From NCBI GenBank assembly GCA_036925085.1, contig JAUPFP010000040.1, forward strand, positions 837,939 to 901,938: DNA of 64,000 bases. Reading direction: 5' to 3'. How positions within the stretch are numbered: the first letter of the stretch is position 1; each line of letters begins with the position of its first letter. Shown here piece after piece: positions 22,671-34,363 of this stretch. Below the pieces are notes generated by a model. That model made no database searches, was not told the DNA's origin, and saw nothing but the letters and a program-made list of their open reading frames with translations. This stretch comes from Brachycybe producta (lineage: Eukaryota; Arthropoda; Diplopoda; Playtdesmida; Andrognathidae). Position numbers and translations under genes: made by a program.

Positions 22671-22892
22671 ACTAGCGTTTGAGCACTCTAACTTGGTGTG
22701 AGCATGCGCATTGCCGTCTATCGTTTTACATAGGAAATGTTAGCAGCGTCATCTATTGTTTACTGTATGCAGGTTACTGTGAAGTCGGCCAATAGATGGC
22801 GCTGCTAACGTTAATATGCAATCCCTTTCCAATGTAAAACGATAGACGGCAGTGCGCATGCTCACACCAAGTTAGACTGCTCAAACGCTAGT
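22671..22892. mobile_element. 222-bp MITE with perfect 9-bp target duplication
   Basis: Termini ACTAGCGTTTGAGCA and its inverse TGCTCAAACGCTAGT. Direct flanks TAATATCAT are identical on both sides (22662-22670, 22893-22901). Inner arms GCCGTCTATCGTTTTACAT are inverted. A 9-bp duplication suggests a Mutator-like source, not proven. Confidence 0.88.
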
Positions 22893-23006
22893 TAATATCA
22901 TTTCTTTTATAGACACCTATAGGCAAAATGTATTAATGGAGATACTGGCGCCATCTACTGGTTATTTTTCTTCAACTTACCCAAACAAATAACCCCTCTT
23001 AAGGGA

Positions 23007-23375
23007 AGAATCACACGTGCTGGAAAAAAAAATCCCACTAAAACCCTTGGTACTTATATGGTATGACACCATAAGGCCTTGTTTCCACTGGGGAGAAAAT
23101 CTTGAACTTTTTGAAAAATTTCAACTAGTGAAAAAATTGAACAAACGTGGCCCTCTTTGCCTATGACAGTGAATGGGCAGAGGTCACGTTTCTTCTACTT
23201 TTCAACAGTTGAAACTTTCAAAAAGTTCAAATTTTCACCTCAGCGGAAACAAGTCCCTTAGTACCATATATCTTTTTTCAGTGCAAAGAACCAATAGAAA
23301 TAGAGATCAATTCCATTTCTAAATTTCTATTTTCTGGTGGGTTTTTTTTTCTCCAGCATATGTGATTCTTCCCCT
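23007..23375. mobile_element. Foldback with nested G-type MITE (23078-23253)
   Basis: The outer inverted ends are AGAATCACACGTGCTGGA and TCCAGCATATGTGATTCT. Inside sits a second inverted element with CTTGTTTCCACTGGGG at its left and CAGCGGAAACAAG at its right. Related G elements are at 32426-32598 and 39034-39344. From 23376 to 24199 no gene is seen. Confidence 0.65.
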
Positions 23376-24338
23376 AACAGTTTTTGAAACACACTGTACT
23401 ACCATATTCCATAAGCAACCATAAAAAAATATTCATAAACCAGAAAGAAAAAAAAAAAAATCCAGAATTGCATTTTTTTCAGAAGAAGAAAAAAAAAAAA
23501 TGTTTCTCCAGAGATGAATAACCCGAAAAAAAAAATACAATTTCAACTAATGCAAACAAAACAGCGGACATTTCTCGTTCAAAAGTGAATCCGCTAGATG
23601 TCACTGACATCAAAACTGACCAATAGTCCCCTTATATATAGATATGGTTTCGAAGTATAACGCCACACGCATAATATAGTAATATAAAGTCATAATATTG
23701 TCAGGGGTTTACTCCCCCGGGGCATAACTTTTTTTTTACCGTTCCCAACGTATGGCTCCCGTAGTCACTTTTGACCACAATCGGTCAGTTTTGCCCACGG
23801 TGACCAAAAGTGGGCACCGGGGTTGCCGACGCTCTCTGCCGGATCCTAACCGACCGGGATCGGTCGACGCTTTTTCGACCGTAAATATAAAATTATAGTT
23901 ATGACACACCGGCCTCACCGGCCACCCTACTCACTTATACATCACATGCTGAGAAGAAAAAAAATTCCAACTGATTCAGAACTGACTTCTTGCTTTGCAG
24001 CTCAAGAAACTAAAAAAAATTATTTGAAAACGTTTCTCTTTTTTTTAAGTGGAAACATTTTTTCCCTCAAAAATGTTTGCAAACAAAAAGAAATAAAAAC
24101 AAGCAAAAGTGAATATGATTTTTACGCCATTTTCTGATTTCTAGTCTATTTTGTATTTTTGAACTAAATTACTAGGTTCATATTCAAGAAGAAAATTTAC
24201 AGTGCCGGCCTTTGGGGGTGGCGAGGTCGTGCACCGCAAGAAGGCGCCGAGCAGGTTGGAGCGCCGAGCGAGTTTTGAGGCGCCGCACCCTCTTAAAATT
24301 CTTTTATATTATGTTTATTGTGTCGAAACATTTGCACC

Positions 24339-24548
24339 ACAGGCAATTAGAAAACGAGATGAACAGAAGTTGGCTCCGCCCATTTCATTACGAACGGCAA
24401 CTTCTAATTGGTTGGTTATGTAGTCAGACGTCACATCATGCTCCGCCCCGTTTCAACGTCGAACCACACAACAAACCAATTAGAAGTTGCCGTTCGTCAC
24501 CAAAAGGGCGGAGCCAACTTCTGTTCATCCCGTTTTCTAATTGCCTGT
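24339..24548. mobile_element. Palindromic MITE A2
   Basis: ACAGGCAATTAGAAAACG at the left and its inverse at the right, with GGCTCCGCCC arms and a central GACGTCA. Nested in the hAT-like element 24200-25270. Confidence 0.85.
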
Positions 24549-24943
24549 TTTTCACCTTTTGTGAACAGAACAACTCCATCATTGTCCAGTCCAGTCCAGG
24601 TCTAGAATGTCACAAAACAAACTTTCCAGTTTAGGAACTCTTTCTTATCCATTGAAAATGAAATCGCTAAAAAATCTCTTACTTTTCTGCTCTAATTAAA
24701 GATTTTGAGGATAGAAAAAAAAGTTCAGAACGGCCTACTTTTAATCTTCAGATATTCATTAAACTTAGTTTAAAATTTTCTTTGTGATCTTCGGACTAGT
24801 TTGTCATTTTTTAATCTAAAAATAATATGAACATAATCGATGTGTTTTTGTACTAATAATAATGAAGCAAATATTTTCCTTTTCTCATTTTGAATGGGGC
24901 GCACCCTGAAAAAATCTGCCCCAGGGCGCCAAGGAGACTAATA

Positions 24944-25252
24944 CCTAGTACACACACCTGATAATTTAAATGCAATTAAATAATAAATGTGTTCTACAGA
25001 GCCCCGTGAAGGACAAACAAACAATATGTCGACGAATTCAATTTATATTCAGTTAATAATCTGAAAATATGGAGTTAATATTTAAATATAATTATATGAA
25101 CTATTGACGACAAAATATTGATTTAGTAATTCAATTTAAAATATTAATAATAAAAGTCAAGTTTGAATTGGTTCATGTCCTTAATTGGATTCCGTATAAT
25201 TCACCTAAACACATTTAATTTGAATTCATTTAACTCATGTGTGTGTACAAGG
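24944..25252. mobile_element. TIR element L1
   Basis: Ends CCTAGTACACACCTGATAA and inverse TGTGTGTACAAGG, inside ATA|..|TATA flanks. An interrupted second copy in inverse orientation is at 50363-51456. AT-rich body, no coding content. Confidence 0.7.
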
Positions 25253-25599
25253 TATAAAAGGCCGGCACTGAAAATTCCTCACTTAACTTTTATGCCCAGT
25301 TTCCAGTAGGGCGGAAATTTGAACTTTTTGAAAATTTCAACTGGTAAATATAAATGTAACACACGTACCCTCCCCCTACTTACTATCATCATTCTATTTT
25401 TCGATATTTTCCATACTTCTCCCATTTTGTCGGTATTTCAACTTCTCGATTTTTTTCGGTATTTCGACTTTTCGATTTTTCGAAATCTTGCGTTTTTGAT
25501 ATTTCAATTTTTTTTTTGTTGTTTTTCAATATTTTGACTTTTCTCGATTTTTTTCGTCTTTTAATTTTAAACTTCATAATTTGTTTGTCCACCGTCACC

Positions 25600-25735
25600 T
25601 TCTGAAATATTTGAAAATATAATTCACTCACTGGGATTGAACTCATGACCAACATTACCTTTGGTTGAGAGTCCGAGACACTAACCACTACACTAACAGC
25701 ACAAGACACGGTTACATCTTGTTTCACTTTTTAAA
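25600..25735 (-). mobile_element. tRNA-derived SINE, copy 2
   Basis: On minus, TAGTGTAGTGGTTAGTGTCT (A box) and GGTCATGAGTTCAATCCC (B box) are the clearest of the five copies. The downstream tail toward 25380 contains CGAAAAATCGAAAAGTCG-type simple sequence shared with copy 1. Confidence 0.75.
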
Positions 25736-25849
25736 CCTCCTTTTTTATATAAAAGCGAAGTGTCACAAAAAAAAAACCATGTTTTTTGTTTAATTTTCTT
25801 GTCTACCCTTAAATAAATCCCTTCTAGCATAACCGTGTAGCCCAAATCT

Positions 25850-26193
25850 ACGGAGCCCTGTAAAGGACATGCGAGATTTTTTTAAAATCTCGACATGTCG
25901 ACTTTTAATCTCGACATGTCGACTTTTAATCTCGACATGTCGACTTTTAATCTCGACATGTCGACTTTTAATCTCGACATGTCGACTTTTAATCTCGACA
26001 TGTCGACTTTTAATCTCTTTTATTCGGCCATGTTAATTATGCCATGCTGTGCACACCATACTCTAATTAAATTATTGCTGCCACAAGAGGGCGCTTGCAA
26101 TAATTTCCTTATTACAGTATGGTGCGCGCAACATACAACGCGCAACATACGAGATTTTAAAAAAAATCTCGCATGTCCTTTACAGGGCTCCGT
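25850..26193. mobile_element. TIR element with 21-bp tandem array
   Basis: Termini ACGGAGCCCTGTAAAGGACA and the exact inverse. Behind the left end lie about six 21-bp units (TCGACATGTCGACTTTTAATC type, about 25889-26015) whose core is the palindrome TCGACATGTCGA. The right arm has GAGATTTTAAAAAAAATCTC. Flanks CAAATC on both sides suggest a target duplication. Confidence 0.8.
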
Positions 26194-26920
26194 ACAAATC
26201 CCACCACCACCACCACCACCACCTCTAGGTGTTATATCGAGGTTCAAAATCCAAGCAAAACATCAGCCAATTTCTACATTTTCATAGACGGGAAATTACA
26301 ACGTCCGACGATAAAACGGATACAAAACTCTCCCTTTTTTTGACATTTATTTAATCTTTTTTTTTTTGTCTCAAGTAAACTTTTACCTCCGATCATCAGT
26401 TCATAATAAAAGTCTACTTTTAATCTCAACATGTTTAATAATACTGTTAATAATCTTGTCAAACGCACTACTATAATAGCTAATTCGCGTTTGTTAGTTA
26501 AATCTGCACGTTTTAGGCACTGTATACAAAGACTAACATTTGGTACAGTGGCGATTGTTTCAGGCATTCTGTACATTGGCTAAAATAACTAATTAATATG
26601 TAAATTTTCCTATGAAATTTCGTCCATTTTGTAAATTTACTATAGTTATCGTGCAGAATGACTGATTTTCCACTCTGACGGTAACAATAAAAGGCCAATG
26701 CAATGCAAACATGTGTGTGTGTGGCTTGGGCTAATAAAACGCCGAAACCAAAGTTACGCCCACAAAGTCATTCAAAATGACGCTTATATAAATCAAGTCA
26801 CTCATTAACTAAAATTCATTAACTAAACACACCACAAGAGAACTTTTAATGATTCAATTCAGAAAACGAAATTAAAAAAAAATCCACCCACGTAAATTGA
26901 AACACATCCTTCTCAGTTAA

Positions 26921-27708
26921 GAAGCTACATCACAAAATTACTTTGACAATTCTACACAAAGAGCGCTAGCATCGTTTTTCTATTGAGCCCCATAGACTCA
27001 ATGTTAAAGAAGAAATGTTAATTTTTAAAATACACAGCAGTTGTGGTGGCAATATGTTTATTTTTCATATTTAAAGTTGTCCAATTTTGATGGTTCAAAG
27101 TGCAATGTGCACCTTAAATATATGCTGATCGAGTGATAGAATGACATAAAATTGGTAAGTGTCCTTCTATTTTTAAAAAGTATTTTAAAAGCGCGAATTT
27201 CTAACTCGTATGTTAAACTCCATTGAGTACGTCCAAATAAGAAAAAACATCCATTAAAATTGCTCGTAAAAATACCTAAAAATAATTTTAAAAAAACCAC
27301 AATTAAACCACAGTGAAGCCAAATACATTGACGCACGTGTTGATTTTTTTAATTTATATTTAGGTATATTTTTTTACCAACATTTTAATTACGAGCGTGT
27401 ACTCAATGGAGTTTAACATAAGAGTTAGAAATTCGCGATTTTGAAATACTTTTTAAAAATAGAAGCACACTTTCCAATTTTTTGTCAATCTATCACTCGA
27501 TCAGCATATATTTAAGGTGTACATTGCACTTTGAACCATCAATATTGGACAACTTTAAATACGAAAAATAAAACATATTGCCGCCGCGACTGCTGTGTAT
27601 TTTAAAAATTTTGTCATTAATATCGGGTCTATGGGCTTTCAATAGAAAAACGATGCTAGCGCTCCCTTGTGGAGATTTTTCAAAGTAATTTTGCGATGTT
27701 GTAGCCTC
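26921..27708. mobile_element. TTAA-flanked foldback element T, copy 2
   Basis: The best preserved T copy: TTAA at 26917-26920 and 27709-27712, ends GAAGCTAC and GTAGCCTC, 788 bp, both arms complete. There is no coding content. From 26194 to 26916 I see no gene. Confidence 0.8.
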
Positions 27709-28219
27709 TTAAAGATAAAGAGAAAGTGAGTAGACTCACTGAAAATCTAGACGTAATAATAACTTTAGATATTTTTATGGAAGATTTGTTTATTATATTA
27801 AAAATAACTTTCAAAAAAAAAACTTGAGAGCTTTTTAATATTTAATTGGATGATTGTAAATCAAACGTCACTAGAAGGTGGGTGTGGTTGTGGCCACTTT
27901 TAAGGTATTTTTTCAGGTGTAAACGCCTCTCGAACTCTCGATTACTTTTTCTTTCCGGTACAAAATGAAGAGAAACTTCAGTCATCGTCATCATCATCCA
28001 TCATGATTTCCTTCACGTTTTCCCGCAGTATGTATGCAGGGTCGGCCCTTGCGGATTCTATCTCTCCACTCTTTTTTGATTTTGTGCCAAACTCCCAGAG
28101 ACCCCGGACAAAATCGCGCATCTCAAAAAAAAAAACACTTTTTCGTAGTAAACGCTTCTATTGGACGTCAATGGAGTTCAAACTAATTTTACCAAAGCTT
28201 TTAACAGTTTTTTTTTTTT

Positions 28220-28330
28220 TTAAATTCGAAAGACGAGAAAAAAGCGCGAAGATTCGAGTTTTCGAATCTCCAATATTTTTCGAGGATTCGCGAATGCCCC
28301 CCCCCCCCCCCCCATCATCCCTAATTTAAC
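28220..28330. repeat. Dispersed repeat with GATTCGAG / TTCGAATC blocks
   Basis: Blocks GATTCGAGTTTTCGAATCTC and CAATATTTTTCGAGGATTCG recur at 30895-31030 and inverted at 33690-33830. The outer part TGATCCGGATTACCACCGAA also pairs 30775 with 33915. It is a dispersed inverted-repeat element. Confidence 0.55.
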
Positions 28331-28369
28331 TTGATAAGTTTGTTTATTTTGGTTTTGTCCACTGCCACC

Positions 28370-28505
28370 TTCTGTAATATTTGAAAAATAATTCACACTG
28401 CACGGGGATTGATTGAATTCATGATCAACAATAACCAAGGACTCCAAAGGGCTGAGACACTAACCACTACACCTACAACATAAGACGGGATTATATTTTG
28501 TTTTT
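28370..28505 (-). mobile_element. tRNA-derived SINE, copy 3
   Basis: It has the same head and tail blocks as 25600-25735 but is more diverged. The flanking 28500-28960 contains a ~190-bp duplication beginning AAGGATTCAGGGTGGCGTAT (28534 and 28740). A truncated fourth copy is at 28965-29045. Confidence 0.6.
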
Positions 28506-29734
28506 TCTTTTTACAAATAAAATACTTTCACAAAGGATTCAGGGTGGCGTATGGGGGAGATTAAGTTAGAATGGGTTAAAACCTCCCAATTTTCTACATT
28601 TCTTGATTTTTTTACTCAAATTTTTTCCATTTTTGAGTTAGAATTTTTTCCATGTTTTAACTATTTTTTTCCATTTTTGAAATCTAATTTTGTCTTGTTT
28701 TGAATACTATTTTTTTTTTTTTAAATAAAACACTTTCATAAAGGATTCAGGGTGGCGTATGGGGGAGATTAAGTTAGAAAGGGTTAAAACCTCCCAATTT
28801 ATTTCACTGGGTATTTTTTCTTCTACATTTCTTGATTTTTTACTCAAATTTTCCATTTTTGAGTTTTAATTTTTTCTATTTTTTAATTCTATTTTTTTTT
28901 TTTTTTTCTATTTTTACTCGCTTTTATTTTAATTGTAATTTGTTTGATTGATTTGTGTCCACCTTCTGAAATATTTGAAAATATAAATTCACTCAGCAAT
29001 AACAACACAAGACACAATTTACATCTTGTTTTACTTTCTAGACCCCTTTTTTTTTTGTATAAAAGCGAGTTAATTTTCTTGTTTCTCTTCAATAAAAAAA
29101 GCAAAACAAAAAATATCTAAAAAAAAAAAACCCCAAAAACTTACAAAATCGAAGTTTTTTTTGTATTGCTGTTTTTTTTTTCTGTTTCCCTTATAAAAAC
29201 CCCTTTTATATAAATCAGATTACTTACACACATTATGTTGTCATGTACATTGATCTGAGTGACACTTAACATTGTTACAGAACCCCGCCCACGCACCCCC
29301 CCCCCCCCCTCCTCCCGCCAAACCACTCTTCAAACACACACACTTATAAGTTACAACAATAATCCCATTGAACTGCATCATAATACAATTTTAAGAAGAT
29401 CAACACTGATCATATATCGAATAGTGACGTCATAATCATATCAAGCAAGACTATGATGAAATATATATATTTTTATATAAAAAAAAACATTAAAAAGCTA
29501 AATTCATTGTGTCAGAGATCATTGAAGCGTCGTTAGAATAACAACAAACACACAGAAGAAGAAAAAAAAACCATTAATCCGACCGCAAAAATAAAAATAA
29601 AAATCGTAAATCCAAAATGACAATTCAGTGAAGAATCTCAAGAACACTCTCTCAAAAGCAGCCGCTTCTCTTTGAGGCAGTCACAAATTATGCGTCTATT
29701 ACTAAGAAAGTAAAGAGCTTCCCCTCCCCTTCCT

Positions 29735-29938
29735 ACAGGCATCTGTAGACAGCTTTAGAATTTCTTTGGCTCCGCCCTTTTTATGAGCGCCATCCATTTC
29801 TAATTGGTTTGTTACTTTGTCCGACGTCACATGCTCCGCCCTTTTCAATTTTTAATTTCGTTGATATTTGGTCTGTCTGACGCTCGTAAAAAAAGAACGG
29901 AGCCAAAAAAAATTCTGAAGCTATCTACAGATGCCTGT
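29735..29938. mobile_element. Palindromic MITE A18 (diverged termini)
   Basis: Ends ACAGGCATCTGTAGACAGCTT and near-inverse, GGCTCCGCCC arm, CCGACGTCACATGCTCCGCCC centre. A subtype of the A family. The interval 29050-29734 shows only AT-rich DNA and a C-run at 29297. Confidence 0.75.
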
Positions 29939-30064
29939 GGGAGGATCTGGAATCCTGGATCTTAATAAAAAAAACCACCTTTTCCATTAAAAGATCATGA
30001 CTTGTAGCGCCATCTAACGTCAAAATTGATCAACTACCGGCAAAGAGGGCACCACGTGGTGGTT

Positions 30065-30221
30065 ACAGACAGTTAGAAATCGGTCAGAACTTCAGTTGGC
30101 TCCGCCCTTCATATGACGACCGGCAACTTCTAATTGGCTGGTTATATAGTCTGACGTTGAAAAGGGCGGAGCATGCGACGTCAGAGCCAACTGAAGTTCT
30201 GACCGATTTCTAACTGCCTGT
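30065..30221. mobile_element. Palindromic MITE A3, perfect 9-bp duplication
   Basis: 157 bp, internally shortened. Target duplication GTGGTGGTT is identical at 30056-30064 and 30222-30230. ACAGACAGTTAGAAATCGG and inverse at the ends. Confidence 0.9.
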
Positions 30222-30279
30222 GTGGTGGTTAGATGATACTAAGAAGTGAATACTAGAAGAATTTTACAGTTTTGGATCA

Positions 30280-30530
30280 AAACTAGAAAAGTTTCACACT
30301 TTTCGATTAAAAACTAGAAAAGTTTCACACTTTTCGATTAAAAACTAGAAAAGTTCACCACTTTTGATCGAAACTAGAAAATTTCACCACTTTTGATCAA
30401 AACTAGAAAATTTCACCACTTTTGATCAAAACTAGAAAATTTCACCACTTTTGATCGAAACTAGAAAATTTCACCACTTTTGATCGAAACTAGAAAATTT
30501 CACCACTTTTGATAAAAAAACTAGAAATTG
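30280..30530. repeat. 29-bp tandem repeat (about 8-9 units)
   Basis: Unit CTAGAAAATTTCACCACTTT plus nine bases, 29 bp in the central units. The first units are slightly longer variants (AAAGTTTCACACTTTTCGATT). Confidence 0.88.
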
Positions 30531-31170
30531 CAAATGCAATTAAAGCGAACTTTAATGCGAAAAGTGAGTGTCAAACAAAAAGTTTGAAATGTAACAGACG
30601 CCTTCAAAGACAGACAGAAACGAAAAACAGCACTAAAACATTCTCTCTATCACACATATGTCAACATTGATTTCGGTTTAAGAAGATACAAATAAATGAA
30701 ATAATAAATATTAAATTACTAATAATAAAAAAACACAATGTGGCACTCAGGGTCACCACAAGATGATATTATTGGTGATCCGGATTACCACCGAAATTGC
30801 AACAATCGCCGGTTTTTTCTTGTTTAGTGAACGTTTCTATTGGAAGTCAATTGGAGTTAAAACTATTTTTACCAAAGTTTTTAACAGGTTTTTTAAAGGT
30901 TAGGATTCGAAAGATTCGAAAGACGAAAAAAAGCGGCGAAGATTCGAGTCTTCGAATCTCGAATATTTTTCAAGATTAGAGATGGGACATTCGAATCCTC
31001 GAGTCCGGCGAGGACTCGAATGTCCCATCCCTAATTTAAATGCTTGTGTTGCTGTGCAGCAGTTTGTGCTCGCTTTGAACGATAGATCAACTGAGAACAA
31101 GAACATTCGCTCTGGGGAGCAGCATTTCAAGAGCAAACATTGGCGAGCACGAGCGAATGTTTGCTTTGAT

Positions 31171-32049
31171 CAGGGTGGCAGTGATTTAAATCACATTGAT
31201 TTAAATCAAATGATTTTTTTTTTTAAAAAACCCAAATGATTTTTTTTTAGAAAAAATTTACATTTATTTAAATATTAAAATTATACAATAAAATAAAACA
31301 GTTCCCAGCATTTTTCTCTTATGTTCATAAAATAAAGTCCGGTGGTAGTCCTTTAATTAATGCATTATTTCTTTGGAAGATAGATATACTTGAGGAAATA
31401 TCCCCCAATTGACTGGTGGAAATCAGGGACAAATACTGTAGATAGAAATAGTAATAGTAATCAACATGTATTTAAGAACCTCAGAGGTAAACCCGTTTTA
31501 AGTCACCTAAATTTTACAGTGGAATCATTTGAAAGTTTTTCTCTTCATTGAAGGAATAGGACTTAACATGGTATACCACCACCTAGCAGCCAATGTGTAA
31601 AACTGTGGACTTACCACTGTTTACCGCTGATAGAACTTGACAAACTGTTTAAAAAACGCAAATTTTACATCTTATAAGGATGTAAAATCGTGTTTTATTT
31701 TTTAAAAAGTGACTTAACCCAGTTTACCTCTGAGGCACTGATTTGCTTTGGGAACTAAAAAGGCTGCAAAAGCTTGTGTTTATATGTTCAGAATGTTAAA
31801 TTAAAAGTGCTTGAAACTTATTATTTTCAAATTTGAATATTTATTAACATTTTTTTCTATTATTTTGCAATTATTTTACTAACAACTTAACAATTAACGA
31901 TGTTATTATTACTCATTTTTGCAAACTTCGTCATAAAAAAATGTAATATTTCACATAAATGAAAAAAAAAATCAAAAAAATCTGATTTAAATAAAAAAAA
32001 TCGATTTATTTGATTTTTTTAAAAAAGTCAAAAAAAATCAGCCATCCTG
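31171..32049. mobile_element. hAT-like element, 879 bp
   Basis: Termini CAGGGTGGC and GCCATCCTG with GATTTAAATCA-type subterminal inverted sequence. Flanks GCTTTGAT / GTTTTGAT give an 8-bp duplication with one mismatch. AT-rich, no transposase recognised. Confidence 0.75.
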
Positions 32050-32425
32050 GTTTTGATACTGCCTAAAATTCCGAACCGTAATCACCATTTCTTTTAAAAC
32101 TCCATGAATGTTTTTGTTCATTCACTTTCCTAATTTTTCTTAAAACTTTTCCAGTGCACATTAAAAACCTCCATATTAAGACACCCTTTTATCTTCACAT
32201 ATTTCAAGCCACCTTAAGAATGCAAGTAGATCATTTATTTTGTGCGTGTAGCATTAGATGGCGCCACTAGAAGAGCCACTAGATGGAGCCCGCCCATAGA
32301 AATGTACTGACATCAACTTTGACTCTGACCTTACTTTTTCACGTGGCAAACAAAAAATTGTGTCATCGCTATTTCTCTGCACGTGCTCTCTTCCACTTGT
32401 GTTCTGGGTATAAGTTTGTCACGTG

Positions 32426-32598
32426 CTTGTTTCCACTGGGTCGAAAATTTCAACTATTTGACAATTCAACTGGTGAAAAATGGAAGAAACGTGCCCCCCC
32501 CCCCGCCCATTCACTATCACAGGCAAGAACCACGCGAGTTCCATTTTTCACCAGTTGAATTGTAAAAAAAGTTGAAATTTTCGACCCAGTGGAAACAA
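32426..32598. mobile_element. G-type MITE, copy 2
   Basis: Ends CTTGTTTCCACTGGGTCGAA and TTCGACCCAGTGGAAACAAG are exact inverses, with TTCAACT..GTGAAAAATGGAA arms around a C-run. Nested in repeat K. Confidence 0.85.
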
Positions 32599-32672
32599 GG
32601 CGTTTTAAGATCTAAAAGGAGGCTGCATTCTATTTCAACTAATTGGCGACGAGTGTAGTTTGGCACCAATAG

Positions 32673-32878
32673 ACAGGTATTTAGAAATCGGGACGAACTT
32701 CAGTTGGCCCCGCCCTTGTTATGACGAACGCAACTTCTAATTGGTTGGTTATGTAGACTGACGTCACATGCTCCGCCCTTTTCAACGTCGAACCACACAA
32801 CAAACCAATTAAAAGTTGCCAGGTCGTCATAAAAAGGGCGGAGCCAACTGAAGTTCGTCCCGATTTCTAAATGCCTGT
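32673..32878. mobile_element. Palindromic MITE A4
   Basis: TIR ACAGGTATTTAGAAATCGGG and inverse, central TGACGTCA. Target duplication CACCAATAG / CACCAATGG (8 of 9). Confidence 0.9.
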
Positions 32879-33135
32879 CACCAATGGAGGTTGCAGGCGC
32901 CCATCTACCTTGCATTTACACAAGTATTTTTTTTTTCTATGGAGACCTTCTTAAAGACAAAACCTCCCTCTCTCTCCTCACCCCCTATATAAAGTAACCA
33001 TGGCAACCATAGTAAGATCTTTTTAGATAGAAACACTTTCTGCCCATAAAAGGGGGTTTGTGGTGGCGGCGGTGGCGACAGTAAAACAACTGACCAAATG
33101 AACACACGAGACTTCGAGAACATAACTTCCCATTC

Positions 33136-33211
33136 TAACTTTTCCTGGTTATTTTAGATGTGTTTTCAGGAGGGATCCTAAAAACACATCTAAAATAACC
33201 AGGAAAAGTTA
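33136..33211. repeat. 76-bp perfect hairpin (35-bp arms)
   Basis: Arms 33136-33170 and 33177-33211 are inverse with a single mismatch; the 6-nt loop is AGGGAT. Flanks CATTC / CATTT could be a 4-5 bp target duplication. Read as RNA from either strand it would be a long near-perfect stem. It is either a very small MITE or a precursor-like hairpin. Confidence 0.85.
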
Positions 33212-34022
33212 CATTTTACCAATTCCACATGTCAAAAAAAAAAAAGAAATTTCTGATTGGTTTAAAAAAAAGAAACCTCAAACTGTTATTATCTTCAATC
33301 TTGTCGTCGTTTTCTAACCTCTATGTCTACTGAGAGTTTAAAGAATCTAAATTATATCCAGGTGAAAAGGAAGAAGAATGAAATAAAAAAGTCAATCGTG
33401 AAATCAACCATCAAAATAATGGACAGAAAGAAAAAAAAAAACGTAACCCTCCCCCCCCCCCACTGAAAATGTTATTTTTACAATCTCAATTTCGTTTCTT
33501 TTTGTGATTTAAAGTGACAATCTTACAAAACCATAACTCTTCCATGCAGCTCACAATTTTACCACAATATCATTATTGGTATAAAAGATAAGAAAAACAA
33601 GTATTAAGGTTGGTAAGAAAATAATTGCGGTTTTTGTTTACTGCATTTGAAACTTAATTGTTTTTAATATAAGTTGTAATTACATTTGTGTTAAGATTAG
33701 GGATTGAGACATTCGAATCCTCGAAACCGGCGAATCTTGAAAAATATTCGAGATTCAAAAACTCGAATTTTCACGTTTTTTTTTTTTTTTTTTTCGTCTT
33801 TCGAATCCTAACTTTTAAAAAAAACCTGTTAAAAACTTTGGTAAAATTAGTTTTAACTCCATTGACGTCCGATAGAAGCGTTCACTAACAAAAAAAAACA
33901 ACCGGCGATTGTTGGCAATTTCGGTGATTATCCGGATCACCAATGGATCACTGTGTGGCCTGACCCTGAGTGAAAGCCACATTGTGTTTTTTTTTTCATT
34001 ATTAATAATTTAATATTTAATA

Positions 34023-34363
34023 CTAGTGGGGTAACCCGTCATAAATGACGGGAGCAAAATTCACAGGCAATTGTGCGCATGTGCGTCGTTTTTTCCTTTT
34101 TTTACTCCTTTCATTTCAATTTCAGTCACCCCCTCCCACTTTTCTCTCTATCTCTCTCCCTTTCTACACTTTCCAACCTTTTCCCCTCACCCCCTCTCAT
34201 TTATCTTTCTCTCCCTCCCCCTTCTACACTTTCCAAAGGAAGAGTTCAACATATAGTTGACCTTGAGAAAAAAAAACGGTTCATTTATTCAAATTTATAT
34301 AAATTCCGACGTGCTTCAATGGTTTTGTACAGTTACTCCACACACACACACACACACCTGGGA
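34023..34363 (-). mobile_element. Non-autonomous Helitron H2
   Basis: On minus: 5' TCCCAGGTGTGTGTG, 3' hairpin CCCGTCAT / ATGACGGG and terminal CTAG, inserted between A and T. 341 bp. Only the outermost bases of the internal MITE remain (ACAGGCAATTGTGC). Confidence 0.85.

Larger units (their letters stand above)
24200..25270. mobile_element. hAT-like element carrying two nested MITEs
   Basis: Termini CAGTGCCGGCCTTTGGG and AAGGCCGGCACTG. Flanks AAAATTTA / AAAATTCC suggest a decayed 8-bp duplication. MITE A2 (24339-24548) and element L1 (24944-25252) are inserted inside. No transposase motif was seen in the remaining sequence. Confidence 0.65.
32240..32960 (+). repeat. Dispersed repeat K, copy 2, with two nested MITEs
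   Basis: The K blocks are in the same order as 37818-38150 but are interrupted by a G-type MITE (32426-32598) and palindromic MITE A4 (32673-32878). The copy at 37818 shows the uninterrupted order; the G insertion replaced about 20 bp. Confidence 0.75.

Noticed and set aside
25889..26015. 21-bp array as CRISPR or as a short protein (MSTFNLD repeats)
   Set aside because: No spacers; the array is inside a TIR transposon and the peptide is a translation of the repeat.
30280..30530. 29-bp repeat array as CRISPR
   Set aside because: Units are contiguous without spacers, in a eukaryotic intron.
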